Origin: Mucilaginibacter aurantiaciroseus
GTDB lineage: Bacteria; Bacteroidota; Bacteroidia; Sphingobacteriales; Sphingobacteriaceae
NCBI RefSeq assembly: GCF_024055595.1
Contig: NZ_JAMXOF010000001.1
Location: 310,001-374,000, forward strand
Direction: 5' to 3'
DNA length: 64,000 bases
Positions 24,758 through 32,807 of this stretch are shown in pieces. The notes under the pieces are model-generated. The model saw nothing but the letters and a program-made list of their open reading frames with translations. It had not been told where the DNA came from and made no database searches. Position 1 is the first letter of the stretch, and each line of letters begins with the position of its first letter. A program made the translations under genes and the position numbers.

Positions 24758-26596
24758 TTAGATGATCCCGTGCAGCACCCCACCAATTTCACCCATTTTA
24801 TCAACCAACTTCTCCACTTCCGGGTCGCGTTCCAAAACCGGGGCATGGTGTGGTTTAATGCGGGCATCTATCATCAGCGGGCCGTTGCAACCCCAGTGTT
24901 TGTGCTCGGTAAAGCTGTTGATGCCGTAAATGTCATGACTTGGGTTGCTGCGGGTAAAGGTTACCCATACAAAATTATTGATGCTTTGCGCGGTAAAGGC
25001 GGCATCATCACACAACACCATCAGCGGCAACCCGCTTAATTCAGCTTCGGCTAAATGTTCCTGTAGTATTTCCATCATTAAAGGCATATCGCTGGTGCGG
25101 ATGTTTTTAGGCACCTCTATAGCTAATACGCCCGGCATCACCATTTTATAATTTACAAAGGGGCGGGGCAGGGTAAAAGTTGATGGCAACTCGTTCCAAA
25201 GCTCGCGTTTGATATCACCGGCTACTGTAATGGCAACTTTACTGCCGCTGTTGAGGCCATCGCCGCTGTAATCGAGGGTATCAATAGTAGTACGGGTATG
25301 AAAATGAAGGTCTCGGGTAAGGTCTATACGTTGCAGGATATGTTTTAGGAAACCGCCTACATCGTTCACATCCAGACTTGGGTTATCCTCTTTCGCGGCG
25401 ATGAACAGGTATTTTGCAAGGCTCAATTGCCCTTTGCCTAATATGTGGTTGGCAATGGTGATGATCTCCTGCGGGTAGCGCTCTTTCACATAAGGCGTAT
25501 AACGCTCACTGCCAATGGCAAACAAAAGCGGATGCACACCGGCAGCATCCACCGCGTTTACAGCATGCAAACCTGGGATCTCCTTCGGGATGGCACTGCC
25601 GGTAATTTCGTGGATCAAAGCGCCAAAGCTGGTATCCTCCTGCGGCGGGCGACCAACTACGGTGAACGACCATATCGCATCCTTTTTATGATAAACGTTG
25701 TGCACTTTCATTAGTGGGAACGGGTGCACAAGACTATAGTAGCCCAAGTGATCGCCAAACGGGCCTTCGGGTTTATTTTCCATCGGCATCACTGTACCGG
25801 TTATTACGAAGTCGGCATCGGCAGAAATACAGAAGCCTTCATCGTCATAAAAATAACGGAACCTACGATTGCCTAAAGCGCCGCCAAAGGTCATTTCAGA
25901 TAAGCCTTCGGGCAGGGGCATTACGGCAGCAACGGGATGTGCCGGCGGGCCGCCTACAAAAATGCTCACTTTTAATGGTTGGCCTTTAGCGTTGGCCTTA
26001 GTTTGGTGCACACCAATACCTCGGTGTAGCTGGTAGTGCAGGCCTATCTCTTTATCTTGCACGTAATCGTTACCGCCAAGCTGGATGCGATACATGCCAA
26101 GGTTAGCATTCATAACGCCCGGCATATCGGCATCCTCCGTATAAACCTGCGGCATGGTTACAAAAGGGCCTCCATCTTTAGGCCAGTTTACTATTTGCGG
26201 TATGTCGCTAATTAATGCTTTATCAAAACTTATCGGTGCATCCTTGCGTACTTTCATCGGCAAGGCCGATAGTGCGGTCATTGCTGTATTTGCGTACTTA
26301 AAAGGGTGTTTGATGGCCTTTATCGGGTCGTTTTTAATATCAATTAAGGTCTTTATTTTCTCCAGTGTATCCCTAAAAATAAAGCGCGACCTATCCAGCG
26401 TACCAAATAAATTTGACACCGCCGGAAACTTGCTGCCCTTTACGTTTTCAAATAAAATGGCAGGGCCCTGGTGCTCAAAAACACGCAGGTGTATGGCTGC
26501 CATTTGCAGGTAAGGGTCAACCTCTTCCTTAATGCGGATGAGGTGGCCGTTCTTTTCAAGGTCGGTAATGCAAGCCTGTAAACTATTGTAACCCAT
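24758..26596 (-). CDS. UbiD-family (prenylated-FMN) decarboxylase
   Basis: 612 residues, in the size range I associate with UbiD-like decarboxylases of Bacteroidota. It opens GYNSLQACITDLEKNGHLIR, then VDPYLQMAAIHLRVFEHQGP with AILFENVKGSKFP, continues with a central GGPPAHPVAAVMPLPEGLSE and YYDDEGF-like region, and has EGPFGDHLGYYS and VVGRPPQEDTSFG, all typical UbiD segments. UbiD enzymes use prenylated FMN made by UbiX to decarboxylate aromatic or unsaturated acids. In quinone-making bacteria they act in ubiquinone or menaquinone synthesis. No ubiX or other menaquinone gene is in this window, so the substrate is open. The gene stands alone. Confidence 0.87.
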   Translation of the reverse strand: MGYNSLQACITDLEKNGHLIRIKEEVDPYLQMAAIHLRVFEHQGPAILFENVKGSKFPAVSNLFGTLDRSRFIFRDTLEKIKTLIDIKNDPIKAIKHPFKYANTAMTALSALPMKVRKDAPISFDKALISDIPQIVNWPKDGGPFVTMPQVYTEDADMPGVMNANLGMYRIQLGGNDYVQDKEIGLHYQLHRGIGVHQTKANAKGQPLKVSIFVGGPPAHPVAAVMPLPEGLSEMTFGGALGNRRFRYFYDDEGFCISADADFVITGTVMPMENKPEGPFGDHLGYYSLVHPFPLMKVHNVYHKKDAIWSFTVVGRPPQEDTSFGALIHEITGSAIPKEIPGLHAVNAVDAAGVHPLLFAIGSERYTPYVKERYPQEIITIANHILGKGQLSLAKYLFIAAKEDNPSLDVNDVGGFLKHILQRIDLTRDLHFHTRTTIDTLDYSGDGLNSGSKVAITVAGDIKRELWNELPSTFTLPRPFVNYKMVMPGVLAIEVPKNIRTSDMPLMMEILQEHLAEAELSGLPLMVLCDDAAFTAQSINNFVWVTFTRSNPSHDIYGINSFTEHKHWGCNGPLMIDARIKPHHAPVLERDPEVEKLVDKMGEIGGVLHGII

Positions 26597-26732
26597 TTTA
26601 AGCTAATTAAAGCCCAAAGATATTATACATTTTAATGTTTTAGCGATATTTAGGTCATGAAACAGCTTATTGTATTACTGGCCGTGTTTGGCGTAAGTTC
26701 GCAGGCAACATTTACTGCAGGCCACCCCGCCC

Positions 26733-26957
26733 GATTATTACTTCTGCATAAGGCTAGCTATGGGTATAATACTCATCTTCGCGGCTACGGCAAATTTTAA
26801 ATTTTCCAATGGTATGGTACTGATGGTGCCGAATTATATAACTTATAAAGAGGCCTTAGTTTATATTACCGGCTATATTGAGATCCTGGTAGTTATAGGT
26901 ATGCTGGTTAAAACCTTGCTTGTGCCTGTTGGCTGGTTTGTTATTAAGCATATTTAG
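26733..26957 (+). pseudogene. Remnant of a DoxX-like membrane protein
   Basis: Frame 26733-26957 gives RLAMGIILIFAATANFKFSN, then GMVLMVPNYITYKEALVYIT and GYIEILVVIGMLVKTLLVPV. This is the DoxX pattern of a helix, a short MVP.(Y/F)I.Y..ALVY.TG segment, and a second helix. Only the first half of the family is present and no proper start exists. A signal-peptide-like start (MKQLIVLLAVFGVSSQA at 26657) in another frame precedes it and runs into a stop. The region appears to be the joint of two deleted genes. Confidence 0.6.
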
Positions 26958-26979
26958 ATGTTAATGAAAATCCAAAAGA

Positions 26980-27292
26980 TAATTAAAACCGCGAAGATGG
27001 CGACGACTACTCTTTTGTGAACTATGTAGGGAATGCTAAGTTGGGGGTGAAACCTATGATGGCCACTATTAACATTGGTAAAGATTATTATCAATTTAAG
27101 ATTCCGGTTTACCTGATACAAGGCGAACAGGATATTTTAACCCCTATGGAAACAACCAAAGTTTATTTCCATAAAATACAGGAACCAAAAAAGCAGATGA
27201 TATTAGTGCCAAATGCCGCACATGGTTTTAACCAGGCGGTTTTAAATGCGTAGTTGAAAGCCATAAAACAGCTCAATAACGAAAAAAAGTAA
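26980..27292 (+). pseudogene. C-terminal fragment of an alpha/beta hydrolase
   Basis: The frame reads GDDYSFVNYVGNAKLGVKPM, then FKIPVYLIQGEQDILTPMET and VPNAAHGFNQAVLNA, an in-frame TAG (27251-27253), and LKAIKQLNNEKK to TAA at 27290. P.Y.IQGE.DILTP and the His of AAHGFN match the Asp/His part of a proline-iminopeptidase-like hydrolase. The nucleophile Ser half is gone. A nonsense codon and missing N-terminus mark it as dead. Confidence 0.65.
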
Positions 27293-27312
27293 TACGATAG
27301 ATTTACTTCCTT

Positions 27313-27342
27313 TTTATCATTAAAAAAGATATATTACTTTTG
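27313..27342 (+). promoter_or_regulatory. Bacteroidota-type promoter for the TauE-like gene
   Basis: TTTA (27313-27316), an 18-bp spacer and TACTTTTG (27335-27342, full match to TAnnTTTG) predict a start near 27349, 17 bases before the ATG. Confidence 0.55.
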
Positions 27343-27365
27343 GCCTGACAACAATTCCAGCCTCT

Positions 27366-28205
27366 ATGTCGGTACTTATTTTTACGATCATCATACTTGT
27401 TGGCGCGTATTTCGCGGGCTTGTTGGGTTCATTGACCGGTCTTGGCGGCGGGGTGGTTATAATTCCCTTACTTACCCTTGTATTAGGCGTTGATATTCAT
27501 TATGCTATCGGCGCTTCGCTGGTATCAGTTATCGCTACTTCATCAGGTTCTGCAGCGGCATATGTAAAGGAGGGTATTACAAACATACGGCTTGGTATGT
27601 TTTTGGAAATAGCTACAACCATAGGTGCGCTCATAGGCGCATTAATAGCCGTTTATATTCCGGTACAATACATTGCGGTGCTATTTGGCGTGATACTAAT
27701 CTTTTCCGCAATCATGTCGTTACGTAAAAAAGCGGAAAAGATCCTGATAGAGCCAACTTACCTGGCAGCCAAACTAAAACTCTACGGAAGCTACCCCGAT
27801 GGTAATGGCGAGCAGATTAATTATGGCGTTACCCGTGTAAGCGGCGGTTTCTTTATGATGCTCTTCGCAGGGACTATCTCCGGTTTATTAGGTATTGGTT
27901 CGGGCGCATTAAAGGTGTTGGCAATGGATACCATTATGCGCATCCCGTTTAAAGTAAGCACCACTACCAGCAATTTTATGATAGGGGTAACGGCTGCAGC
28001 AAGTGCGGTTGTATACCTGCAACGCGGGTACATAGACCCCGGTATTGCTATGCCGGTGGTAATAGGCGTACTCTTCGGCGCCATTACGGGTTCCAAGATC
28101 CTTGTCCACACGAAATCATCGCGCTGGTTACGATGGGTATTTGCCGTAGTAGTAACCTTTTTAGCCAGCCAGATGATCTACAACGGTATTACGGGGAAGA
28201 TATAA
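27366..28205 (+). CDS. TauE/SafE-family sulfite/organic anion exporter-like membrane protein
   Basis: 279 residues with about eight membrane helices. It has the two-fold repeat of the family: a Gly-rich first repeat (AGLLGSLTGLGGGVVIIPLL ... ALVSVIATSSGSAA) and a second (GTISGLLGIGSGALKVLAMD with KVSTTTSNFMIGVTAAASA). TauE/SafE proteins export sulfoacetate, sulfite or related anions, but most members are uncharacterised, so the substrate is open. Length and topology are normal. It has its own promoter and is followed about 100 bases later by the dicarboxylate symporter; an inverted repeat in the gap may separate the two. Confidence 0.85.
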   Translation: MSVLIFTIIILVGAYFAGLLGSLTGLGGGVVIIPLLTLVLGVDIHYAIGASLVSVIATSSGSAAAYVKEGITNIRLGMFLEIATTIGALIGALIAVYIPVQYIAVLFGVILIFSAIMSLRKKAEKILIEPTYLAAKLKLYGSYPDGNGEQINYGVTRVSGGFFMMLFAGTISGLLGIGSGALKVLAMDTIMRIPFKVSTTTSNFMIGVTAAASAVVYLQRGYIDPGIAMPVVIGVLFGAITGSKILVHTKSSRWLRWVFAVVVTFLASQMIYNGITGKI

Positions 28206-28209
28206 TTTA

Positions 28210-28302
28210 GTGACTGGTGAGTAGAGAATGGTGAGTAGTTTTTAATTTTTATATTTACCTTAAATCTTGCAACCACTCGCCAATAAACCATTCACCAGTC
28301 AC
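28210..28302. repeat. Widely spaced inverted repeat ahead of the dicarboxylate symporter
   Basis: GTGACTGGTGA (28210-28220) and TCACCAGTCAC (28292-28302) are perfect reverse complements, separated by about 70 bases. Flanking bases extend the pairing further with gaps. The second arm ends 6 bases before the symporter ATG, so a folded leader would bury the start region. Confidence 0.5.
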
Positions 28303-28308
28303 AAACGC

Positions 28309-29544
28309 ATGAAACGCCTTTTCAGCAACCTTACTTTCCAGGTTATTATTGCCATTATATTGGGCGTAATAGTTGGCCTTGAGTTTAAAGGTTTTGCGCC
28401 CACCGCGCAGATGATCAGTAAGGTATTCATCAGCCTGATAACGATGCTGATAGCGCCTATTATCTTTTTCACCATTGTGCTGGGTATTGCCGGCATGAGC
28501 GACATCAAAAAGGTGGGCCGTGTTGGTGGTAAAGCCCTGCTATATTTTGAAATTGTTACTACCCTAGCGCTGGTGATAGGGGTTACCGTTGCCAATATCA
28601 TCAAACCCGGAGCCAACTTTTTTAATAACCACGTTAAGGTGGATACCGCCAAACTTGCATCCTACGAAAAAGCCGCTGCCGAAATGAAATGGGGCGATTT
28701 TATAGCGCACATAGTACCTACAAACGCCTTCGAAGCTTTTGCCAAAGGCGATATTATACAAATCCTGTTTTTTGCTATCCTGTTCGGTTTTGGCTTAAGC
28801 CGTTTGGGGGAGGCGGGGCAATCCATCATCATTACGTTTGATAAGCTATCCAAGGTGTTTTTTAACATCATGAAGATTGTGATGAAGGTTGCACCAATAG
28901 GCGCCTTTGGCGGGATGGCATACACCATTAGTACTTACGGGCTGGCAACGCTTAAACCACTTGCCTTGCTGATGGGTTCTGTTTACCTCACCATGTTCCT
29001 GTTTATATTTGTGGTGCTGAATATCATCGCCTACCTGTTTAAATTTAGTTTGTGGCAATACCTTAAATATATTAAAGAGGAGATCCTGATCGTGCTGGGC
29101 ACATCGTCATCCGAATCGGCTTTGCCGGGGATGATGGAAAAGCTGGAGAAGTTTGGCTGTTCCAAATCGGTAGTGGGCTTGGTGATTCCCGCGGGGTATT
29201 CCTTTAACCTGGATGGGACTACTATTTACCTATCTATGTCGGTAATATTTTTGGCACAGGTATTTAAGATAGATCTTTCTATCGAACAACAATTGAGCAT
29301 TATTGGTATCCTCATGATTACCTCAAAAGGTGCAGCAGGTGTAACAGGCAGTGGTTTTATTGTGCTCACCTCCACACTGGCGGCCATTAAAATTATCCCG
29401 GTAGAGGGTGTTGCCATTCTTTTAGGTGTAGACCGTTTTATGAGCGAAGCACGCGCTATTACCAATGTAATCGGCAATGGGGTGGCTACAATTGTGGTGG
29501 CTAAGAGTGAGGGAGAATTTATAAAGCCTATTTCAAATGAATAG
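28309..29544 (+). CDS. Dicarboxylate/amino acid:cation symporter (DAACS family)
   Basis: 411 residues from ATG 28309. It takes up dicarboxylates or acidic amino acids with Na+ or H+. DAACS landmarks: NLTFQVIIAIILGVIVGLEF at the start, the serine-rich re-entrant loop LGTSSSESALPGMM, the NLDGTTIYLSMSVIFLAQ motif, a second hairpin SKGAAGVTGSGFIVLTSTLA, and the cation/substrate segment GVDRFMSEARAITNVIGNGV. The conserved Arg in MSEAR suggests acidic substrates. A TTG 14 codons upstream is possible but not family-like. It overlaps the following small membrane gene by 8 bases. Confidence 0.92.
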   Translation: MKRLFSNLTFQVIIAIILGVIVGLEFKGFAPTAQMISKVFISLITMLIAPIIFFTIVLGIAGMSDIKKVGRVGGKALLYFEIVTTLALVIGVTVANIIKPGANFFNNHVKVDTAKLASYEKAAAEMKWGDFIAHIVPTNAFEAFAKGDIIQILFFAILFGFGLSRLGEAGQSIIITFDKLSKVFFNIMKIVMKVAPIGAFGGMAYTISTYGLATLKPLALLMGSVYLTMFLFIFVVLNIIAYLFKFSLWQYLKYIKEEILIVLGTSSSESALPGMMEKLEKFGCSKSVVGLVIPAGYSFNLDGTTIYLSMSVIFLAQVFKIDLSIEQQLSIIGILMITSKGAAGVTGSGFIVLTSTLAAIKIIPVEGVAILLGVDRFMSEARAITNVIGNGVATIVVAKSEGEFIKPISNE

Positions 29545-29743
29545 CACGTTATATTTTGTTTTGACCTTAATAAAAGTTATAGCTTTTTTTTGGCTTTTTG
29601 TTTTCGTTGTACGGAATATAGTACCTGCAATCAAAAATAATGACCGCGAAAAATTAAAAAAAATTGGAATGCGGTTTTTGTTCATATTTATGTTTGTAAT
29701 AATCTTAACAATAGTAGAATTTGCAATTGCTTTTAATAAATAA
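29537..29743 (+). CDS. Small two-helix membrane protein coupled to the symporter
   Basis: 68 residues with a first helix (YFVLTLIKVIAFFWLFVFVV), a basic loop with KNNDREKLKKIG, and a second helix (FLFIFMFVIILTIVEFAIAF). It starts 8 bases inside the end of the symporter gene, so its translation is coupled to it. I do not recognise a family. An accessory role to the transporter is possible but unproven. It ends one base before the convergent gene. Confidence 0.6.
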   Translation: MNSTLYFVLTLIKVIAFFWLFVFVVRNIVPAIKNNDREKLKKIGMRFLFIFMFVIILTIVEFAIAFNK

Positions 29744-30514
29744 TTATTCTAAGCCAGTTGTATCCACCTTAAAATTCGGCTTTGTTATTTTCGCACTTGT
29801 AGCCTTCGCCTTAAACCGTTGCAGATTATCCTTAATATAAAGCATCATATTATAATCCGTCATTACATCTATCTGCGCCGGGCTGGGGCGGTACATGGTA
29901 ATAAAATCATTTAAAGTGTCTCCCCGTAGGTTGGTAACACGGGCAACCAGCCGTTTGTTAAAGCGTTGCGCGGTGTGGTCTTCGCGTTCGTAACGCAGCA
30001 TATTTTGCTGTAAACGGTAGGCGGTAGTATGCTTTTTGTTTACTGCTTTAAATAATGATAGCAAGTCGACCGTTGCCCAGGCAAATGGAACGTTAACTGC
30101 AGATGGATGCATTACCTCAACAAAACTCGGGCCTTTAAAAGCAAACTCTTTGGCAAACTGCTTGCGGTTATTTACGCTGTCGCGGATGAAGTTTCGTTTC
30201 GCCATAATAGCTACCTCGTTAAGCCTGATGGATGCCGTTTCCAGTTCTATCAGCTTCAAGTTGCCGCTCCAGGGACTTATTACTTTGGTGTAAGGTTTAT
30301 ATCCCATGGGTTTAATACGCAAGGTATCCGTTACTTTAGATATACGAAGCGTAAAAGCACCCTGCTCGTTGGTCATGGTGTTGGTTGCGGTTGCCGAAAC
30401 AATAATATATTCGATAGGCTTGCGGGTTTTTTTATCTATTACGAAACCTGTAACCGTTTGCGCAGCCGCGTTAATGCAAAACAGCAAAAGCAATACCGGT
30501 AACAGGTTTTTCAT
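29744..30514 (-). CDS. Exported protein with carboxypeptidase-like regulatory domain
   Basis: 256 residues. A signal peptide (MKNLLPVLLLLFCINAAAQ) is followed by a CarboxypepD_reg-like beta-sandwich at about 20-105 (TVTGFVIDKKTRKPIEYIIV ... NEQGAFTLRI ... DTLRIKPMGY). A basic, helical region of about 150 residues follows with ARVTNLRGDTLNDFITMYRP, ending in KVDTTGLE. This domain order is common in exported proteins of Bacteroidota without a barrel; function is unknown. The start is the Met before the signal. It is monocistronic. Confidence 0.78.
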   Translation of the reverse strand: MKNLLPVLLLLFCINAAAQTVTGFVIDKKTRKPIEYIIVSATATNTMTNEQGAFTLRISKVTDTLRIKPMGYKPYTKVISPWSGNLKLIELETASIRLNEVAIMAKRNFIRDSVNNRKQFAKEFAFKGPSFVEVMHPSAVNVPFAWATVDLLSLFKAVNKKHTTAYRLQQNMLRYEREDHTAQRFNKRLVARVTNLRGDTLNDFITMYRPSPAQIDVMTDYNMMLYIKDNLQRFKAKATSAKITKPNFKVDTTGLE

Positions 30515-30641
30515 AGGTTCGATGTTGTATTATAAAGTTACATGCTTTATTTAAAAAATAGATAACGTTTAACTCATTTTAACAATGGGATCAAACAAGT
30601 ACGGCAACCAAATGTCTGCCGTATGTTATTATTGGAGATGC

Positions 30642-31492
30642 CTAATTACAAATGATCTTCAGTTTTCTGGTGTATTCCAGGTTTAGCGGTTCGTTAATTT
30701 GTACAAGGCGTTGCGAACCTACGTTGGCCGGACAGGCAATACCATTTGGCGCATCATAAACCAGCCCGGGTTTAGTGCTTATCAGTTCCTGTGGCACAAA
30801 TATCTGCCTCTCGTAATAGAATATTCACTCGGGAAATACCTGATGTAATAACCATTGGGGTGTAAGGACCAGGTGACAGACGGTACGTCAGGATCTGGTT
30901 GTGAAGCAATACCTGCTATTACCGCATATTTCTTCATTTCTTCGTAAGATGAATTGCCGGCCTGCGGATGTTATTTTCGGCCCCGAAAACGCTTTGTACC
31001 GCAGTTGGTAGCTGGCCTTTGGCTTTATCCATCAGGCTTGCTGGTAATACACTTAAAGCGCCGTCTTCTAGTACTAATAGTTCCTGTGGGGGCAGCAGCG
31101 TGTTTGCTGTTAGCTTAATATCAGTCCCCATATTTACAAAACGGGTCCGTGCAATAATGGCCCATAGCAATACCTGTATATCGTGCTGTTTAACGTTGAG
31201 GTGTTTTTGAGTATTTTTAAGGATCAGGATCACCACGTTGCTTTTAGGCCCCAGTACCGGTGCAAGCATATAACCATCGTCCTTACCCGCGCGTACCGGC
31301 ATGCAGGCGATAGCTTTGGTTGGTCATTTCGTAAAAGCCGGCGCAAAGTTTAAACCCGCCGCCGGATACCATCTCCGTACCCTTATCAAGCGGTTTTTTG
31401 CCAAATTGATTAAACTGCGCCTGGGCCGCTATTGTGAAAAGTAAGCTTGTAAAGATGCTAAAGATGAGTAAGTTGTGTTTTTTATGTGGTAT
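30642..31492 (-). pseudogene. Multiply frameshifted exported-protein gene
   Basis: Four reading-frame pieces on the minus strand join into one protein of about 280 residues. They are KKHNLLIFSIFTSLLFTIAA (signal) with QFNQFGKKPLDKGTEMVSGG, then MPVRAGKDDGYMLAPVLGPK onward, then EEMKKYAVIAGIASQPDPDV with VTWSLHPNGYYIRYFPS, and FYYERQIFVPQELISTKPGL ending at NLEYTRKLKIICN and TAG 30644-30642. At least three frameshifts are needed, and no ATG/GTG/TTG precedes the signal peptide. I do not recognise the family. Sequence errors are unlikely to explain so many shifts while the neighbours are intact. Confidence 0.75.
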
Positions 31493-31655
31493 ATAGGTGT
31501 GTTTGTGAATTTTTTTTAACTAAAATGATATTAAAGCAATGTTATGCTTAAATTTATTACTGTTGATTATTGAAATCGGGTTTTAGCAAATACATAACTT
31601 AAAAGTGATTTTTTGATGGATTTCAATTTTGTACACCTATGCAGGTAAAATATAA

Positions 31656-31686
31656 TTTGACTTTAAGGGCAATAACTTTAGATTTG
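31656..31686 (+). promoter_or_regulatory. Consensus Bacteroidota promoter for sucD
   Basis: TTTG (31656-31659), a 19-bp spacer and TAGATTTG (31679-31686) match both consensus boxes exactly. The predicted start is near 31693, about 16 bases before the ATG. Confidence 0.7.
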
Positions 31687-31708
31687 CCATACAAAAACTA
31701 AAAAGCCG

Positions 31709-32587
31709 ATGAGCGTTCTCGTAAACAAAGATTCTAAAGTTATAGTACAGGGTTTTACCGGTAAAGAAGGTAGCTACCATGCTGAGCAAATGATTGCTTA
31801 TGGTACACAGTTAGTTGGTGGTGTTACACCGGGTAAAGGTGGCCAAAGCCATTTAGACAGGCCTGTTTTTAACACAGTTAAAGACGCGGTTGACCAAACA
31901 GGTGCCGATGTATCTATCATTTTTGTTCCGCCAGCTTTTGGTGCAGATGCCATTATGGAAGCTGCCGAAGCCGGTATCAAAGTTATTGTATGTATCACCG
32001 AAGGTATCCCCACAAAGGACATGATTGCGGTAAAAGAATATTTAACCGATAAAGATAGCCGCCTTATTGGCCCTAACTGCCCGGGTGTTATTACTGCCGA
32101 TGAAAGTAAAATTGGTATTATGCCGGGCTTTATCTTCAAAAAAGGCCACGTAGGTGTGGTTTCAAAATCGGGTACGCTTACTTACGAGGCGGTTGATCAG
32201 GTTGTTAAGGCCGGTTTAGGTATCACTACCGCTATTGGTATTGGTGGCGACCCAATCATAGGTACCCCAACAAAGGAAGCTGTTGAATTATTAATGAACG
32301 ACCCTGACACACACGGAATCATCATGATTGGTGAAATTGGTGGTGGTATGGAAGCAGAAGCCGCTCTTTGGATCAAAGAATTTGGTACGAAACCGGTTGT
32401 TGGCTTTATTGCCGGCCAAACAGCGCCTCCGGGCCGTCGTATGGGCCACGCTGGTGCAATTGTTGGCGGTACCGATGATACAGCTGCTGCAAAAATGAAG
32501 ATCATGCGCGAGTGTGGGATCCGTGTAGTAGAATCTCCTGCCGAAATTGGCGCTGCCATGGCAGAGGAATTGGCGAAACTGAAATAA
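31709..32587 (+). CDS. sucD: Succinate-CoA ligase, alpha subunit
   Basis: 292 residues, the normal length. The alpha subunit binds CoA and carries the phosphohistidine of the reaction that converts succinyl-CoA to succinate with ATP or GTP formation in the TCA cycle. Motifs: the CoA-binding fold [56 protein letters not shown], the [10 protein letters not shown] stretch, and the active-site His247 in [12 protein letters not shown]. The beta-subunit gene sucC is not adjacent, so the two subunits are encoded apart here. A consensus promoter lies just upstream and a terminator just downstream. Confidence 0.96.
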   Translation: MSVLVNKDSKVIVQGFTGKEGSYHAEQMIAYGTQLVGGVTPGKGGQSHLDRPVFNTVKDAVDQTGADVSIIFVPPAFGADAIMEAAEAGIKVIVCITEGIPTKDMIAVKEYLTDKDSRLIGPNCPGVITADESKIGIMPGFIFKKGHVGVVSKSGTLTYEAVDQVVKAGLGITTAIGIGGDPIIGTPTKEAVELLMNDPDTHGIIMIGEIGGGMEAEAALWIKEFGTKPVVGFIAGQTAPPGRRMGHAGAIVGGTDDTAAAKMKIMRECGIRVVESPAEIGAAMAEELAKLK

Positions 32588-32610
32588 TAGAATCAAGAAT
32601 TAAGATATAA

Positions 32611-32642
32611 GAAAATCCCGGTCAATTTTAACCGGGATTTTC
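32611..32642 (+). terminator. Terminator of sucD
   Basis: GAAAATCCCGGT (32611-32622) pairs perfectly with ACCGGGATTTTC (32631-32642) around an 8-base loop, 23 bases after the stop. Confidence 0.85.
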
Positions 32643-32660
32643 TTGTTTAATACCTACTGT

Positions 32661-32745
32661 GTCATTGCGAGCGATAGCGCAGCAATCTTATAGGACAAGC
32701 GGATATGCTGAGATTGCCATGTTGCTATGCTTCTCGCAATTACAT
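32661..32745. repeat. Dispersed GTCATTGCGAG-type repeat (REP/MITE-like)
   Basis: The outer pair GTCATTGCGAG ... TTCTCGCAATTAC and the inner pair GCAATCT ... AGATTGC form an imperfect long hairpin. Related arms occur at 24689-24706, 53768-53791, 59886-59910 and 63668-63758. No protein is encoded. Confidence 0.6.
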
Positions 32746-32807
32746 AACATATTTATTCTAAAAATCCTTAAATTCGTTAATTCCGATTCAGACAAAATCA
32801 TCCCGCT

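Noticed and set aside
25714..25989. Open frame opposite the ubiD gene
   Set aside because: Antisense shadow of a strongly conserved gene, with Arg/Ser/Leu-biased composition.
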